Assembly: GCA_017961625.1 (NCBI GenBank)
Contig: JAGCWY010000133.1
Coordinates: 62,001-126,000 of the forward strand
From: Ruminococcus sp.
Lineage (GTDB): Bacteria; Bacillota; Clostridia; Oscillospirales; Ruminococcaceae
Reading direction: 5' to 3'
Length of the DNA: 64,000 nt
Below the pieces are notes generated by a model, which was not told the origin of the DNA, searched no databases, and saw nothing but the letters and a program-made list of their open reading frames with translations. This document shows, in pieces, positions 26,495 to 34,975 of this stretch. A program made the position numbers and the translations under genes. Within the stretch, counting starts at the first letter, position 1; every line of letters begins with the position of its first letter.

Positions 26495-26639
26495 TATCAG
26501 CTATCCGGGCAGCACAAGCAACTGTCCGGATAAATGAGATACAGCAGCTTGTTAAGCAGTATCCTGCATGGTTTCAGTCGTTTGCGGATCTTATAGCAGG
26601 ATAGTTTCAGACAGCAGATATTCCAAATAACCTTGTATA
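26495..26639 (+). other. Intergenic region with hairpin and possible gene remnant
   Basis: Contains an inverted repeat (ATCCGGGCAG with CTGTCCGGAT, 26503-26531). The frame through 26494-26604 reads ...VKQYPAWFQSFADLIAG and ends at TAG; it looks protein-like but has no start codon, so it may be the tail of a lost gene. The late-type motif AACCTTGTATA is at 26629-26639. Confidence 0.35.
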
Positions 26640-26669
26640 GTGGTAGACAGTATATGTCTGCCACTTTTT
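26640..26669 (+). terminator. Terminator directly abutting a late-type motif
   Basis: GTGGTAGACA pairs with TGTCTGCCAC, then five T. The AACCTTGTATA motif ends at 26639, the base before the stem. A transcript started from the motif would begin inside or after the 5' arm and so avoid termination. Confidence 0.85.
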
Positions 26670-26689
26670 ATATATACGAGGTGAAAACT

Positions 26690-27226
26690 TTGATACCCGA
26701 TAATTTAGGAAAAAAGGCTGAATCGAAGATAAAGGAATGGCTTGACCGACCTGAGGACGGATACTGTATCGACCGTATCTACGACCAGGTATCAGGCTAT
26801 TACGGCAGCAAGAACATATCAGACTTTGAGTTCTTCAAATCCCCCTACCTTTACTATATCGAAAGCAAAGCCACATACGATGACAGCTTCAAGTTCTCCA
26901 TGCTGACGGAATATCAGTATACGAGTCTGCTCCGCAAATCCAAGATAAAAGGGGTATTCGGAGTAGTTATCGTGCTGTTCGCTTCGTATCAGAGAGCCTT
27001 TATCCTTGATATCCGGGATATAGACAAGCTCATAAATGAACATGACAAGCATTCATTGAATATAAAGAAGATAGATAAATGGACAATTCCATATGTTGAG
27101 ATACAGACAGTTCCGAGCAGAAAGGCTCTGCTCGACTATACAGGGGAGTTTGATTTCCCGAAGGAGAATGCAGATGAAGATATATGTCAAAGCCCAGGAG
27201 CAGGCAAGGTGGCAGAAAGCCTTTGA
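26690..27226 (+). CDS. RecU-like Holliday junction resolvase / PD-(D/E)XK nuclease
   Basis: TTG 26690 is chosen, behind GAGGTGA (26679-26685); the upstream ATG frame starts within the terminator. 178 residues. GKKAESKIKEWL opens like RecU, then SDFEFFKSPYLYYIESKATYD gives the D ... E-x-K nuclease core, followed by FKFSMLTEYQYTSLLRKSKIKG and GVVIVLFASYQRAFIL strands. RecU-type enzymes cut four-way junctions. No tag, unlike the flanking genes. Its 3' end overlaps the next gene by 53 bases. Confidence 0.65.
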   Translation: MIPDNLGKKAESKIKEWLDRPEDGYCIDRIYDQVSGYYGSKNISDFEFFKSPYLYYIESKATYDDSFKFSMLTEYQYTSLLRKSKIKGVFGVVIVLFASYQRAFILDIRDIDKLINEHDKHSLNIKKIDKWTIPYVEIQTVPSRKALLDYTGEFDFPKENADEDICQSPGAGKVAESL

Positions 27227-27533
27227 ACTGAGCCGTTCCAATACCACACCGCTGCTGTTCTGGCGAGCTGTGAAGAAAGCAATGACTGAGCATGGTGAGG
27301 ACCTTACCGACTGGATACCGAAGTTTGACGAATGGTCATCTCCTGCTTCAAAAGTCCCATATCACACCAACAGGACTGACGGATTTACCGAGACCATGAA
27401 GAGTATGCCCTATGACTTTCAGCTGGCGTACAGCGGTCAGTTCAATGTAATTATGGAATTTGACTTTATGAATATGCGTAAAGGGTCGGGATATTTCTAT
27501 TTTGCAAGCAATCAGGGCGGTGATGATGCATGA
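27174..27533 (+). CDS. Tagged protein (MKIYVKAQ)
   Basis: 119 residues; ATG 27174 has AAGGAG eight bases upstream, inside the end of the nuclease gene, so the two overlap in different frames. The tag variant is followed by a mostly alpha-helical body and a beta C-terminus. No recognised domain. Confidence 0.65.
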   Translation: MKIYVKAQEQARWQKAFELSRSNTTPLLFWRAVKKAMTEHGEDLTDWIPKFDEWSSPASKVPYHTNRTDGFTETMKSMPYDFQLAYSGQFNVIMEFDFMNMRKGSGYFYFASNQGGDDA

Positions 27534-27853
27534 GGATATATGTACAATGCGCTGCCGACCCGAAAAGCTTTCGTGAGATACGACAGCTCAAAGACAGACG
27601 TAAACTTTCAAATTTCAAGGTCTTCGAGATAAAAGAGTATAAATCTGACGGGGAGTTCAAAGGATATACATATATTTATTCTTATGAATATAATGATAAA
27701 TACTATCTTGCTATGGATATCCTTAACCCTGCTCCCAAACACAGATATAGCGACAGCAGAAACAGTGTACACAGGACATTTGAAGATAAGAACGCAGCCA
27801 ATGATTATTTCCGAAAGGCTGTAAGCGGAAAGGAATGGAAGAGAGTGGAATGA
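27530..27853 (+). CDS. Tagged protein (MRIYVQCA)
   Basis: 107 residues starting on an ATGA overlap with the previous gene. Tag variant with YVQCA; body has basic N-terminal half, a YTYIYSYEYNDKYYL strand pair and a helical end. No recognised domain. Confidence 0.6.
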   Translation: MRIYVQCAADPKSFREIRQLKDRRKLSNFKVFEIKEYKSDGEFKGYTYIYSYEYNDKYYLAMDILNPAPKHRYSDSRNSVHRTFEDKNAANDYFRKAVSGKEWKRVE

Positions 27854-28407
27854 AACGATATATCAGATCAGCGGCCACACCACAGGAATATAACGATAGA
27901 CAGACTGCCCCCGGCTCAACTCTGAAAACCTACAAAGGCAGCCCTATAAAGCGCAGCAGTCGGTACGGGGTAGGTAAGGAGATAGGCGGCGACATATATT
28001 TTCATAAGATGTATGCTCCTGAGATAATTCCGCAGGATGTTCTCCGCAACGCCAGGCAGATACTGGAGCAGGAACATCCCGGATTTGAATATAACTGTAT
28101 GAGATATAGTCCGAAGACAGGTGCTGTTTCATTCCAGGAATGTCCTAACTTTGATACTGCAAGGGAGCCGGTGGTAGGGGACTACATCAATGTATTTCCC
28201 GATGGGGCTGTAAAGACCGGTCATTCCAACTATATCTTCCATCATCGCTGGCTGTGGGTACGTGACGATTACACAGGCTTCGATGTTCCCGAAGCGTGGG
28301 AGTGGTCAAGGCAGTGGCTCAATACATTGCAGGAAACATCTGACGGTAACGGTATCGGTAGATGGAATGCCCAGCTTGAAAGGTATGGACTTCCTAAAGA
28401 GGGTTAG
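27850..28407 (+). CDS. Tagged protein (MKRYIRSA)
   Basis: ATG 27850 overlaps the previous stop (ATGA). 185 residues, Trp/Tyr-rich, with FHKMYAPEIIPQDVLRNARQIL helix and HHRWLWVRDDYTGFD. No recognised domain. Stop is TAG. Third member of a chain of overlapping tagged genes. Confidence 0.65.
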   Translation: MKRYIRSAATPQEYNDRQTAPGSTLKTYKGSPIKRSSRYGVGKEIGGDIYFHKMYAPEIIPQDVLRNARQILEQEHPGFEYNCMRYSPKTGAVSFQECPNFDTAREPVVGDYINVFPDGAVKTGHSNYIFHHRWLWVRDDYTGFDVPEAWEWSRQWLNTLQETSDGNGIGRWNAQLERYGLPKEG

Positions 28408-28427
28408 AGTAAAATTATTTTGTCGGG

Positions 28428-28697
28428 GTGATAGCTATAACAAATATTTTAATAATAAGCCCGTTCCGTTATGTAGTACTTAAAAAATGCAGAGAACTTA
28501 TGACATGGATAGGCAGGACCGATAAGCCTGATCAGAGAGTATACGCCATTCATGCCATGCCGGACGAAGTCGGGTTCCGGCTTCATGGCAAATCCTTCGA
28601 CTTTGCATATATAGATACAAGTTATTTACCCGAGGAAGTGGCAGAGATACGCTGTCATATCATGGGTACTATATATAAAAATATTAAGTTTATCTGA
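28428..28697 (+). CDS. Unknown small protein, start uncertain
   Basis: The frame is open from GTG 28428 (within GGGGTGATAGC) but the first ~24 residues look non-native; an internal ATG at 28500 is an alternative. The body (RVYAIHAMPDEVGFRLHGKSF, then EVAEIRCHIMG) appears coding. No tag. Confidence 0.45.
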   Translation: MIAITNILIISPFRYVVLKKCRELMTWIGRTDKPDQRVYAIHAMPDEVGFRLHGKSFDFAYIDTSYLPEEVAEIRCHIMGTIYKNIKFI

Positions 28698-28707
28698 GGT
28701 GATAGAT

Positions 28708-29091
28708 ATGAGAATCAAGAGAAAGCACGCTATAACTGCAAGCACGTTTGACCCTGATACGGATTTCGGTGGAGCATACAGCACGCTTGCAGCAGAAGCA
28801 AGAAAAGTCGATTACGACCTTGAAGTAGACAGTGACCTTAATATTACGCTGAAATGCACTAAGGACGAAAAGTTTATGCCCGAGCTTGAAGTTGAGACGG
28901 TTATTGAGGACGGTATCTATTACTATGCAGTAGATATGGATTTTCCCGAGCTCAACTATGATGATATGGACTACTCCGACAGTGCTCATTACTGGGTCGC
29001 TTCGAGATGGGAGCCGGTTACTCGTTTTGCCGAAAAGCTCAATCGTTTCAGCTTTGACCCCTCGCAGGAACTGGAAACTGCAAATGTCTGA
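28708..29091 (+). CDS. Tagged protein (AITAS type)
   Basis: ATG 28708 follows GAGGTGATAGAT. 127 residues starting MRIKRKHAITAST, a basic leader plus ITAS, the form seen in the capsid delta region. The body is acidic and beta-rich. It is the last gene before the next early promoter. Confidence 0.62.
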   Translation: MRIKRKHAITASTFDPDTDFGGAYSTLAAEARKVDYDLEVDSDLNITLKCTKDEKFMPELEVETVIEDGIYYYAVDMDFPELNYDDMDYSDSAHYWVASRWEPVTRFAEKLNRFSFDPSQELETANV

Positions 29092-29098
29092 AAAGTGC

Positions 29099-29127
29099 TT
29101 GACAATCACATGGTGACATGATATAAT
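29099..29127 (+). promoter_or_regulatory. Early promoter with conserved spacer
   Basis: TTGACA (29099-29104), 17 bases, TATAAT (29122-29127). It is identical over 32 bases to the promoter at 42063. Drives the HD-domain gene whose RBS is AAAGGAGATG. Confidence 0.9.
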
Positions 29128-29164
29128 ATAAGGGAAGAATATCGTGTCAAAGGAGATGTGATTT

Positions 29165-30037
29165 ATGTCAGATTTTAAACCAAAGAGTGAGTTCCGTTAT
29201 CGTTTTGTCCGCAGGGGCTGTACCAGTAAATCATGGGAAGTATGGAAAGACGATAAGGAGATGGCTCGTATCGAAGTAGCAGGCAATATCACCGCTGTGC
29301 CGAAAGCCGATTACGCAGGTATTCATGGTATCGATGACTGGCTTACTGAGATAGAGCATGAGTTCTGGGACTATATGAATCGTCCTGAGTTTATCATCGG
29401 TGAGCTCATACCCGGTGACCTGCTCCGCGACGAGCCTGTTACCCCGGAGCGGCAGCAGGAACTCAAAGAATACTGTGAGCGGTACATTATGGGCTGCTGC
29501 TACGCTATGTATGAAGACAGCACAGCCGAGCAGTACGCTGCGAGAGCTATCAAGTGGCTCAGTTCCACTGATTTTTATGTTGCTCCTGCTTCAACCAAGT
29601 ATCATGATGATGACCCGTCAGGTCTGCTCAGGCATACTCTGAAAGTAGTGAACAATGTAACCGAGCTCTCGGGAGTATCAGCATACAGAGGTGTGAACCT
29701 TGCCGAGGCTGTGCTTGCGGCTATCGTTCACGACTGGTGCAAAATAAATTTCTATGAACAGTATAAACGGAATGTGAAGAACCCCGATACGGGTAAATGG
29801 GAAGAAGTCCTTGCCTACAGGCATAAAGAACCTGAGTTCCCGTTCGGTCACGGTATCACTTCCATGTATATGGCTGAGAAGTTGTTCAAAATGTCCGCGG
29901 AGCAGGCGTTAGCTGTCCGCTGGCATATGGGTGTATACGATGTTTCTGACTATCAGAAAGCGGAGCTGTACCAGGCTACGAACAAGTATCCTATGGTCCT
30001 GCTCCTGCAGATGGCAGATCAGATGTCGTTGTTATAA
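29165..30037 (+). CDS. HD-domain phosphohydrolase
   Basis: 290 residues, no tag. An N-terminal ~70-residue beta domain precedes an HD fold: H157 (GLLRHTLKVV), H189-D190 (AAIVHDWCKI), then FGHGITSMYM and VRWHMGVYD supply further metal ligands. HD enzymes hydrolyse phosphate esters of nucleotides, including dNTPs and signalling nucleotides. Being the only gene of a strong early promoter and terminator pair, a role in nucleotide metabolism or signal degradation at infection is likely; the substrate cannot be read from sequence. Confidence 0.82.
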   Translation: MSDFKPKSEFRYRFVRRGCTSKSWEVWKDDKEMARIEVAGNITAVPKADYAGIHGIDDWLTEIEHEFWDYMNRPEFIIGELIPGDLLRDEPVTPERQQELKEYCERYIMGCCYAMYEDSTAEQYAARAIKWLSSTDFYVAPASTKYHDDDPSGLLRHTLKVVNNVTELSGVSAYRGVNLAEAVLAAIVHDWCKINFYEQYKRNVKNPDTGKWEEVLAYRHKEPEFPFGHGITSMYMAEKLFKMSAEQALAVRWHMGVYDVSDYQKAELYQATNKYPMVLLLQMADQMSLL

Positions 30038-30045
30038 GCAATTCC

Positions 30046-30087
30046 GGGCAAAACCTTATATATCAGCAAATAGGGTTTTGCCCTTTT
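30046..30087 (+). terminator. Terminator with a late-type motif in its loop
   Basis: GGGCAAAACC pairs with GGTTTTGCCC, then TTTT. The loop and end of the 5' arm read AACCTTATATAT (30052-30063), the putative late motif. Read-through from the HD gene would terminate, while a transcript started from the motif lacks the 5' arm. Confidence 0.85.
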
Positions 30088-30109
30088 ATTTACGAAAGGA
30101 GTGCTATTT

Positions 30110-30487
30110 ATGGCATATAGCTATCATGATGCGTTAAAAGCAGATATCAAGGAATGGATAGATGAAAATATCAACCTCGATGAATACGAAGATAATGAGG
30201 ACCTTTATGAGACGATCAACGATGACCTCTGGGTCGAGGACGATGTAACGGGTAACGGCTCGGGTAATTATACCAAAGACAACGGTGATGCATGGAAGTG
30301 GCTTCGTGATGACCCCGATGCTATGGATTATATCCGTGATCTTGTATCAGAGTTTGGTATTGAAGCTGAGACCGTAGCAGAGAAGTTCCTTGAGGAAGAT
30401 TACAGTTATTGGGACGTGTCTATCAGATGTTATCTGCTTGGTCAGGTCCTTGACGAAGTTCTCGAAGAACTCGGCAGAGGTAGATAA
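30110..30487 (+). CDS. Conserved acidic Firmicute-phage protein
   Basis: ATG 30110 behind GAAAGGAGTG. 125 residues. It has a Firmicute-phage pattern: helical N-terminus, NDDLWVEDDVTGNGSGNYT, and a closing YWDVSIRCYLLGQVLDEVL. Function unknown. No tag, although the flanking genes have one. Confidence 0.65.
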   Translation: MAYSYHDALKADIKEWIDENINLDEYEDNEDLYETINDDLWVEDDVTGNGSGNYTKDNGDAWKWLRDDPDAMDYIRDLVSEFGIEAETVAEKFLEEDYSYWDVSIRCYLLGQVLDEVLEELGRGR

Positions 30488-30502
30488 TTGGGGGTATGAG
30501 CG

Positions 30503-31990
30503 ATGCTGTTTGATAAGAGTTTAATGAAAAAGAGCAAGTCTGTGAAGTCGGCTTGCGGTAAGAAAAAGTCTGTTAAGGCTGCTGTTGACGGCGGTTGGGA
30601 AGTCCCCGATCATCTCGCACATGAAGCATACGACCTTGCTGAGGAGTATTTTGGTACAGAAGATATTAATCAGCAGATAGTTGATGCTCTCAGCGATACT
30701 GAGCTTGCTGAAAATCTTGCTTTTATCTTCCGTATGAATGATTTTCGTGAATGGGACGATTATCTTGAGGAGAATTACCCCGAGGACGAAGATGATGAGG
30801 ACGATGAAGATATCGAAGAATCAGTGAGAGCAAAGCGTAAAAGAGCTATAAGGGCTTCCAAGAAATCTGTAAAGAGATTTAAAGTTAATGCTTCCACTGG
30901 CAAGGTAAGCTATAAAAGGCGTAATAGGGTAACAGCTTCAAATGGTAATGAGATAGTAGATAATTTATTATATCTAACCCATAATATGTGGTTTGAGCCT
31001 ATGAGTAAGTTTTCTCAGACTATATATAATGCCGATGAAATAATCCCTCTTATCGATTTCGACGAATGCGTCGAGTTCGGCACGCTTAACGGTCAGACAC
31101 TTCTTATATATGATATGCACGGCGATAGAAAGCATATAAAATACAGCTGCTCGATGACAACTATGTTTGATCAAATTGTTCTTACTGACGTATGGGACGA
31201 AAACGGTCAGATATATGCTTGTGACTGGGATGCTATATGGGACGAGTTAGCTAAGAAGAACAACTGGAACGGCGAGTTTGATATGGACGTTGAAGCTTCC
31301 ATAAAACGCAGAAAAAACAAAGTGACAGCTGCTGTGGACGGTGGCTCTGTAACACTCAAAGGCATGAATACTGATGTTATTCCCGTAGCTGATTTCGGTT
31401 GCTACTGGGGTTCGCTAAGAGGTGCCTTAGAAGACGTATTTGTGTATGATGCATTAGGCGATATTGAGCCTGATGATGAATATTACGACGAAATCATGCA
31501 GCTTGTAGAAGAAAAATATGACGGTGTACCCGAATTTTTTGAGCAGGTGCTTCGTTATGCTCCTGGAACAATCCAGGAAGCGTTCAATGATTATGATATA
31601 CCTGCTACGGTTGTCAACGGTTCTTGCAAGTGGTACCACCCGAGAGAGTATAATTTCAGCGACGATGTTATCGAGTTCGATATGACGATCGACACTAACT
31701 GGGTCGAGAACAAGTTCAGAGAACTGAGTGAAAATTCTGCATTTACTAAATTCATTGATCGTGAGTTCAGTAGCAGAGACGGATTTATTTCATTTATGCC
31801 TAATGAGACTTCTGAATACGAAACACTACTTGATCCTAATAACGGAGAGTACTGGAAAGTAGTGTCTGCTATTATCAAATTCATAGTAAATGAGGACCCG
31901 TCTATTCGTGATTCTGTGACAGAGGATTTATACGAAAGCCTGCGTGAGAATGCGGATTATACTACATTCAGCAGCTTTGATATTTATTAA
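30503..31990 (+). CDS. Third polyprotein-like ORF (495 residues)
   Basis: RBS GGGGGT. The N-terminus is dense in tag-type sites: SVKSA (13-17) and SVKAA (23-27) flanking CGKKK, then a ~85-residue acidic block, AIRAS (115-119), KVNAS (127-131), RVTAS (142-146), a ~125-residue block, KVTAA (273-277) and a ~215-residue block. Two sites are followed by VDGG (27-31 and 277-281), as in the 23180 gene (IKSAVDGK), which shows shuffling of linker-plus-start pieces. No enzyme domain recognised. Confidence 0.7.
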   Translation: MLFDKSLMKKSKSVKSACGKKKSVKAAVDGGWEVPDHLAHEAYDLAEEYFGTEDINQQIVDALSDTELAENLAFIFRMNDFREWDDYLEENYPEDEDDEDDEDIEESVRAKRKRAIRASKKSVKRFKVNASTGKVSYKRRNRVTASNGNEIVDNLLYLTHNMWFEPMSKFSQTIYNADEIIPLIDFDECVEFGTLNGQTLLIYDMHGDRKHIKYSCSMTTMFDQIVLTDVWDENGQIYACDWDAIWDELAKKNNWNGEFDMDVEASIKRRKNKVTAAVDGGSVTLKGMNTDVIPVADFGCYWGSLRGALEDVFVYDALGDIEPDDEYYDEIMQLVEEKYDGVPEFFEQVLRYAPGTIQEAFNDYDIPATVVNGSCKWYHPREYNFSDDVIEFDMTIDTNWVENKFRELSENSAFTKFIDREFSSRDGFISFMPNETSEYETLLDPNNGEYWKVVSAIIKFIVNEDPSIRDSVTEDLYESLRENADYTTFSSFDIY

Positions 31991-32012
31991 ATAGGCAAAG
32001 AGGTGAATTCTT

Positions 32013-32546
32013 ATGAAACTAAGAGAATTTATTGAACTATTTGCCGGCGACTATGCTCAGCTTAATCTCCTAAGTGATGACGGAACCCAGTATGCTACAT
32101 ATGATATATCTCCCGATACTGCAACCACAAAGGCTATCGACAGTTACTGGATAGACAGTGATATCAACTACTGGTATTTTGAGGGAGATCAGCTTTTTGT
32201 AAGTACAACGGCGGACGGTGTGTCGGCTTCCAGAGCAGCAAAGAGCAGAAAGCCTGTAAAGTCTGCCAGAGTATACCGCGACGGTCTGGGCGGTTATCAG
32301 CCATGGAGCGGTGCAGTTGATACATGGAACAAGCTTGAAGAGTATGATAAGATAGATGTGCTTGAGCAGATGCTTGATGAAGCATACTATGACGAGGGGG
32401 CAGGCGAAGGTGTCATCAATGAGACTGAGCTTAACGACCTTTTGTGGTTTGAACCCGAAACTGTATGCGAATGGGTAGGACTTTACTATAACGATGAAAC
32501 CGGTGAGATTTCGGACGAACCATTCGGAGAGTCTGAGAAGGAATAA
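32013..32546 (+). CDS. Two-block protein with internal PVKSA site
   Basis: 177 residues. No N-terminal tag, but a basic linker SRAAKSRKPVKSA in the middle (~70-85) separates two acidic blocks, so it is a minimal two-part version of the large polyprotein ORFs. The second block contains YDKIDVLEQMLDEAYYDEGAGEG. RBS AGAGGTGAATTC. Confidence 0.6.
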   Translation: MKLREFIELFAGDYAQLNLLSDDGTQYATYDISPDTATTKAIDSYWIDSDINYWYFEGDQLFVSTTADGVSASRAAKSRKPVKSARVYRDGLGGYQPWSGAVDTWNKLEEYDKIDVLEQMLDEAYYDEGAGEGVINETELNDLLWFEPETVCEWVGLYYNDETGEISDEPFGESEKE

Positions 32547-32551
32547 TTAAG

Positions 32552-32866
32552 ATGAAACGATACATTCGTTCAAGTTCTGTCACCGCTTCTGCATGGGTAG
32601 CCCCAAACGGCAAGAAGTATGGCAAGCAGACAAAAAGATTTCCTGGTAAGTTTCTCTTTACAAGAAAGGAACTCAGGGATATGATAGATAATGGTATAGC
32701 TGAGGACATGGCAGGCAGCTTCGACCCTATGGCTATGAATTATGATATTATAGGTATCGCATGGAATGATACCAATGGTCACCGCTCGGGTATCCTTATC
32801 GAGGATAAGGATACAGGCGAGCTTTACGTAGGTAATTCGGCTGATGCCATGGTAGCAAAACTGTAA
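32552..32866 (+). CDS. Tagged protein (MKRYIRSS)
   Basis: 104 residues. Tag followed by SVTAS, a second potential site at residues 9-13, then a small alpha/beta domain (KFLFTRKELRDMIDNGIAED; SGILIEDKDTGELYVG). RBS is weak (TTAAG). No recognised domain. Confidence 0.62.
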   Translation: MKRYIRSSSVTASAWVAPNGKKYGKQTKRFPGKFLFTRKELRDMIDNGIAEDMAGSFDPMAMNYDIIGIAWNDTNGHRSGILIEDKDTGELYVGNSADAMVAKL

Positions 32867-32877
32867 GGAGTGAGTTG

Positions 32878-33075
32878 ATGAAACGATACATCAGAAGTGC
32901 AGAAATAAAAAAATATAAGGCGAAGCCAAAGAATAATCGTAATGGTGCTGTTTGGCTTGTCGATCCTGATGTAATTAAAAATATATCAAAATATCAACAT
33001 CAAATACCTGCTGTTTCTGAGGACGGAAAATTTGAAACTATTATTGATGAAAGAAATTATGATTTCTATAAGTAA
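32878..33075 (+). CDS. Tagged small basic protein (MKRYIRSA)
   Basis: 65 residues. RBS AAGGAGTGAG. After the tag comes a Lys-rich stretch (KKYKAKPKNNRN), then a beta segment and an acidic end. Likely DNA- or RNA-contacting, unproven. Confidence 0.62.
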   Translation: MKRYIRSAEIKKYKAKPKNNRNGAVWLVDPDVIKNISKYQHQIPAVSEDGKFETIIDERNYDFYK

Positions 33076-33087
33076 TGAGGTACGCTG

Positions 33088-33345
33088 ATGAAAAAGTATA
33101 ATAACCCAAACAAACAGCCTATAAAAGCTTCCGATAGCCATGAGCCAGTATTATGTGCATTTATTTGGTGTCACGGCAATAAGGATTTCTCAATATGGGA
33201 AACAGATGCTATTAGCGAGGGTGACTTAGACCGCTTAGAAAGTATCTTATCTAAATACACGAACGAGGGCACAAGTGCAAGGAACGTGTATTCTGATATC
33301 GCTGAGTACGTAAACGAAGATTATACAGGCGGCATAGAAAATTAA
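33088..33345 (+). CDS. Tagged small protein (QPIKAS)
   Basis: 85 residues starting MKKYNNPNKQPIKAS. Body: VLCAFIWCHGNKDFSIWE strand pair followed by a helix. RBS TGAGGTACG. No recognised domain. It closes the first half of the tagged run, before two terminators. Confidence 0.62.
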   Translation: MKKYNNPNKQPIKASDSHEPVLCAFIWCHGNKDFSIWETDAISEGDLDRLESILSKYTNEGTSARNVYSDIAEYVNEDYTGGIEN

Positions 33346-33361
33346 GTAATATTTACAGAAA

Positions 33362-33393
33362 TAACCCCTGAGTATTAATATACTCAGGGGTTA
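33362..33393. terminator. Perfect 14-bp hairpin
   Basis: TAACCCCTGAGTAT pairs with ATACTCAGGGGTTA around TAAT. No T-run follows on the plus strand, and it is symmetric, so it could act in both directions or serve as an RNA end protector. The rest of 33346-33592 holds no gene I can support. Confidence 0.65.
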
Positions 33394-33526
33394 AATATTA
33401 TTTGTTACGGTAATGAGAGACACATTGAATTATCTGAACTGTGCCATTAAGAATTTATCACGCATTGTAGTTCTCCGCTTTTAGTTCATGAATTATTCCG
33501 TCTGTCTGCTCCTGCCATAACCTTAT

Positions 33527-33570
33527 ATATCAGCGACAGGTCAAATCATGCCCTGCCGCTGATATTTTTT
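33527..33570 (+). terminator. Terminator overlapping a late-type motif
   Basis: ATATCAGCG(A)CAGG pairs with CCTG(C)CGCTGATAT, then six T. AACCTTATATAT (33519-33530) overlaps the first bases of the 5' arm, the same arrangement as at 30046. Confidence 0.85.
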
Positions 33571-33592
33571 ATGTTAAGGAGCTGACATCTGT

Positions 33593-33910
33593 ATGAAGCT
33601 TACTAAAAACAAGAAGCCTATTATGGCAGCTGAGTTCGATGAATATGACGTAGCTGAAGATATTGATGACCTTGCGGATTCTGTTGACGAATTGCAGGAT
33701 ACAGTAGAAGAAGTAGACGAAGATGGTGTAGACATAGAGATCGACAACAACATAGCTAACCACTATATAGCAGAATGCGACCTCTGTCATGGTATTTTCA
33801 TCTCGGCAATGGTCGAGACGGATCAGAAAGTAAACTCTGTAACGGGTATCTGTCCTCTCTGTGACAAGGAAAGCGACCAGCAGCTCAAATGGCTCATAAA
33901 ATCAGTCTGA
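33593..33910 (+). CDS. Tagged protein with zinc ribbon
   Basis: 105 residues starting MKLTKNKKPIMAAEF (PIMAA site). Residues ~15-55 are highly acidic, and the C-terminal half has two C-x2-C pairs (CDLC and CPLC), a treble-clef or ribbon zinc site. This pairing of tag, acidic region and zinc ribbon mirrors block 415-492 of the 1153-residue ORF. RBS AAGGAG. Confidence 0.68.
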   Translation: MKLTKNKKPIMAAEFDEYDVAEDIDDLADSVDELQDTVEEVDEDGVDIEIDNNIANHYIAECDLCHGIFISAMVETDQKVNSVTGICPLCDKESDQQLKWLIKSV

Positions 33911-33923
33911 CGAGGTGAACAAC

Positions 33924-34853
33924 ATGAGGATAGTATATAACAAGAATAAGGCAATAAAAGCGAGCCGCCGACCTGTCAGAGCTTCACAGGATGGCTATGA
34001 GCTTGTAAAACGCAAAGATATACGTGATTCAGGCGGCTGGCTTACGGAGTATTCTCTTTACAGGACAACTGACGGTAAGCATTACTTCTGTATGTTCGGC
34101 GACTCTGATATTTATGAACCCGACCCTGATTATGCAGACTGGGAGGGTGATAGCTATGAGGAAGCCATAGAATGGTTTGACAACTATGAGGACCTTGACA
34201 GCGACGATATCTATGGTGCTGAGGAAGAACCTTATGAGGAGTACACAGGTGAACATGACCAGTATGAGGACGTATGGGACAGTATCAAGGACATCGACCA
34301 GGAATTTTCGTCTGAGAACACATCTATCAATAAGACACGTCTGCCCAAGGTATTCAGTATAGTCAACTTTGAGCCGGGCACTGTAAATGTGGATTACGGT
34401 GGAGGCCGTTTTGATAATGCCGCTGATTATCTCTCTGATAAGGACGTAGTGAATATCGTTCTTGACCCGTTTAACAGGAGCAAGGGACACAACCGTGAAG
34501 GTATCAACCTTATCCGCGAGCACGGCGGTGCAGACACAGCGACCTGCTCCAATGTCCTTAATGTCATCAAAGAACCACAGAACCGCATTCAGGTGCTTGA
34601 GAATATAAAATCGCTGGTAAAGCCGGGCGGTACTGCATACATATATATACATGAGGGCAATAAGGACGATGTTGAAGGTCCTACCCGAAACGGATATCAG
34701 CTCAATAAAAAGACTGACAAGTATCTTGACGAAGTCCGTCAGGTATTCCCTAATGCACAGCAAAAGGGTAAGAGTCAGCTTATTATTGCTCCTAATGACG
34801 GAGCAGGTGTGGCTGCTTCAAGATATTCAGACAATGATCTGGTTGTCTGCTGA
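33924..34853 (+). CDS. Tagged methyltransferase
   Basis: ATG 33924 behind GAGGTGAACAAC. 309 residues: double tag MRIVYNKNKAIKAS then PVRAS, an ~80-residue acidic block (WFDNYEDLDSDD), and a Rossmann methyltransferase from about residue 135: VNVDYGGGRFDNA (motif I), VNIVLDPFNRS, HGGADTATCSNVLNVI (motif IV region), then KSLVKPGGTAYIYIHEG (post-motif strand). The target is unknown. Being tagged, it may be carried in the virion and act on incoming DNA or host molecules immediately on entry. Confidence 0.75.
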   Translation: MRIVYNKNKAIKASRRPVRASQDGYELVKRKDIRDSGGWLTEYSLYRTTDGKHYFCMFGDSDIYEPDPDYADWEGDSYEEAIEWFDNYEDLDSDDIYGAEEEPYEEYTGEHDQYEDVWDSIKDIDQEFSSENTSINKTRLPKVFSIVNFEPGTVNVDYGGGRFDNAADYLSDKDVVNIVLDPFNRSKGHNREGINLIREHGGADTATCSNVLNVIKEPQNRIQVLENIKSLVKPGGTAYIYIHEGNKDDVEGPTRNGYQLNKKTDKYLDEVRQVFPNAQQKGKSQLIIAPNDGAGVAASRYSDNDLVVC

Positions 34854-34920
34854 AATCAATTAACAAGGTCGCCGTAAAAAATTCATAAATTGGTAATAAA
34901 CCGTGTTACTTTTCCTGATG

Positions 34921-34952
34921 AGCACAGCGTTATGTAAAACAGGAGCTGTGCT
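34921..34952 (+). other. Hairpin before the SleB-like gene
   Basis: AGCACAGC pairs with GCTGTGCT over a 16-base loop, 23 bases ahead of the next ATG. No T-run; may be a weak terminator or a leader hairpin. Confidence 0.4.
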
Positions 34953-34975
34953 TCAAGAAATGGAGGTAAAGACCA

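Noticed and set aside
33362..33393. Perfect palindrome as a possible integration or replication site
   Set aside because: Position after a gene end and shape fit a simple terminator or RNA-end hairpin; no iterons nearby.
34029..34763. 244-residue minus-strand ORF
   Set aside because: Antisense shadow of the tagged methyltransferase gene; no RBS and poor composition.
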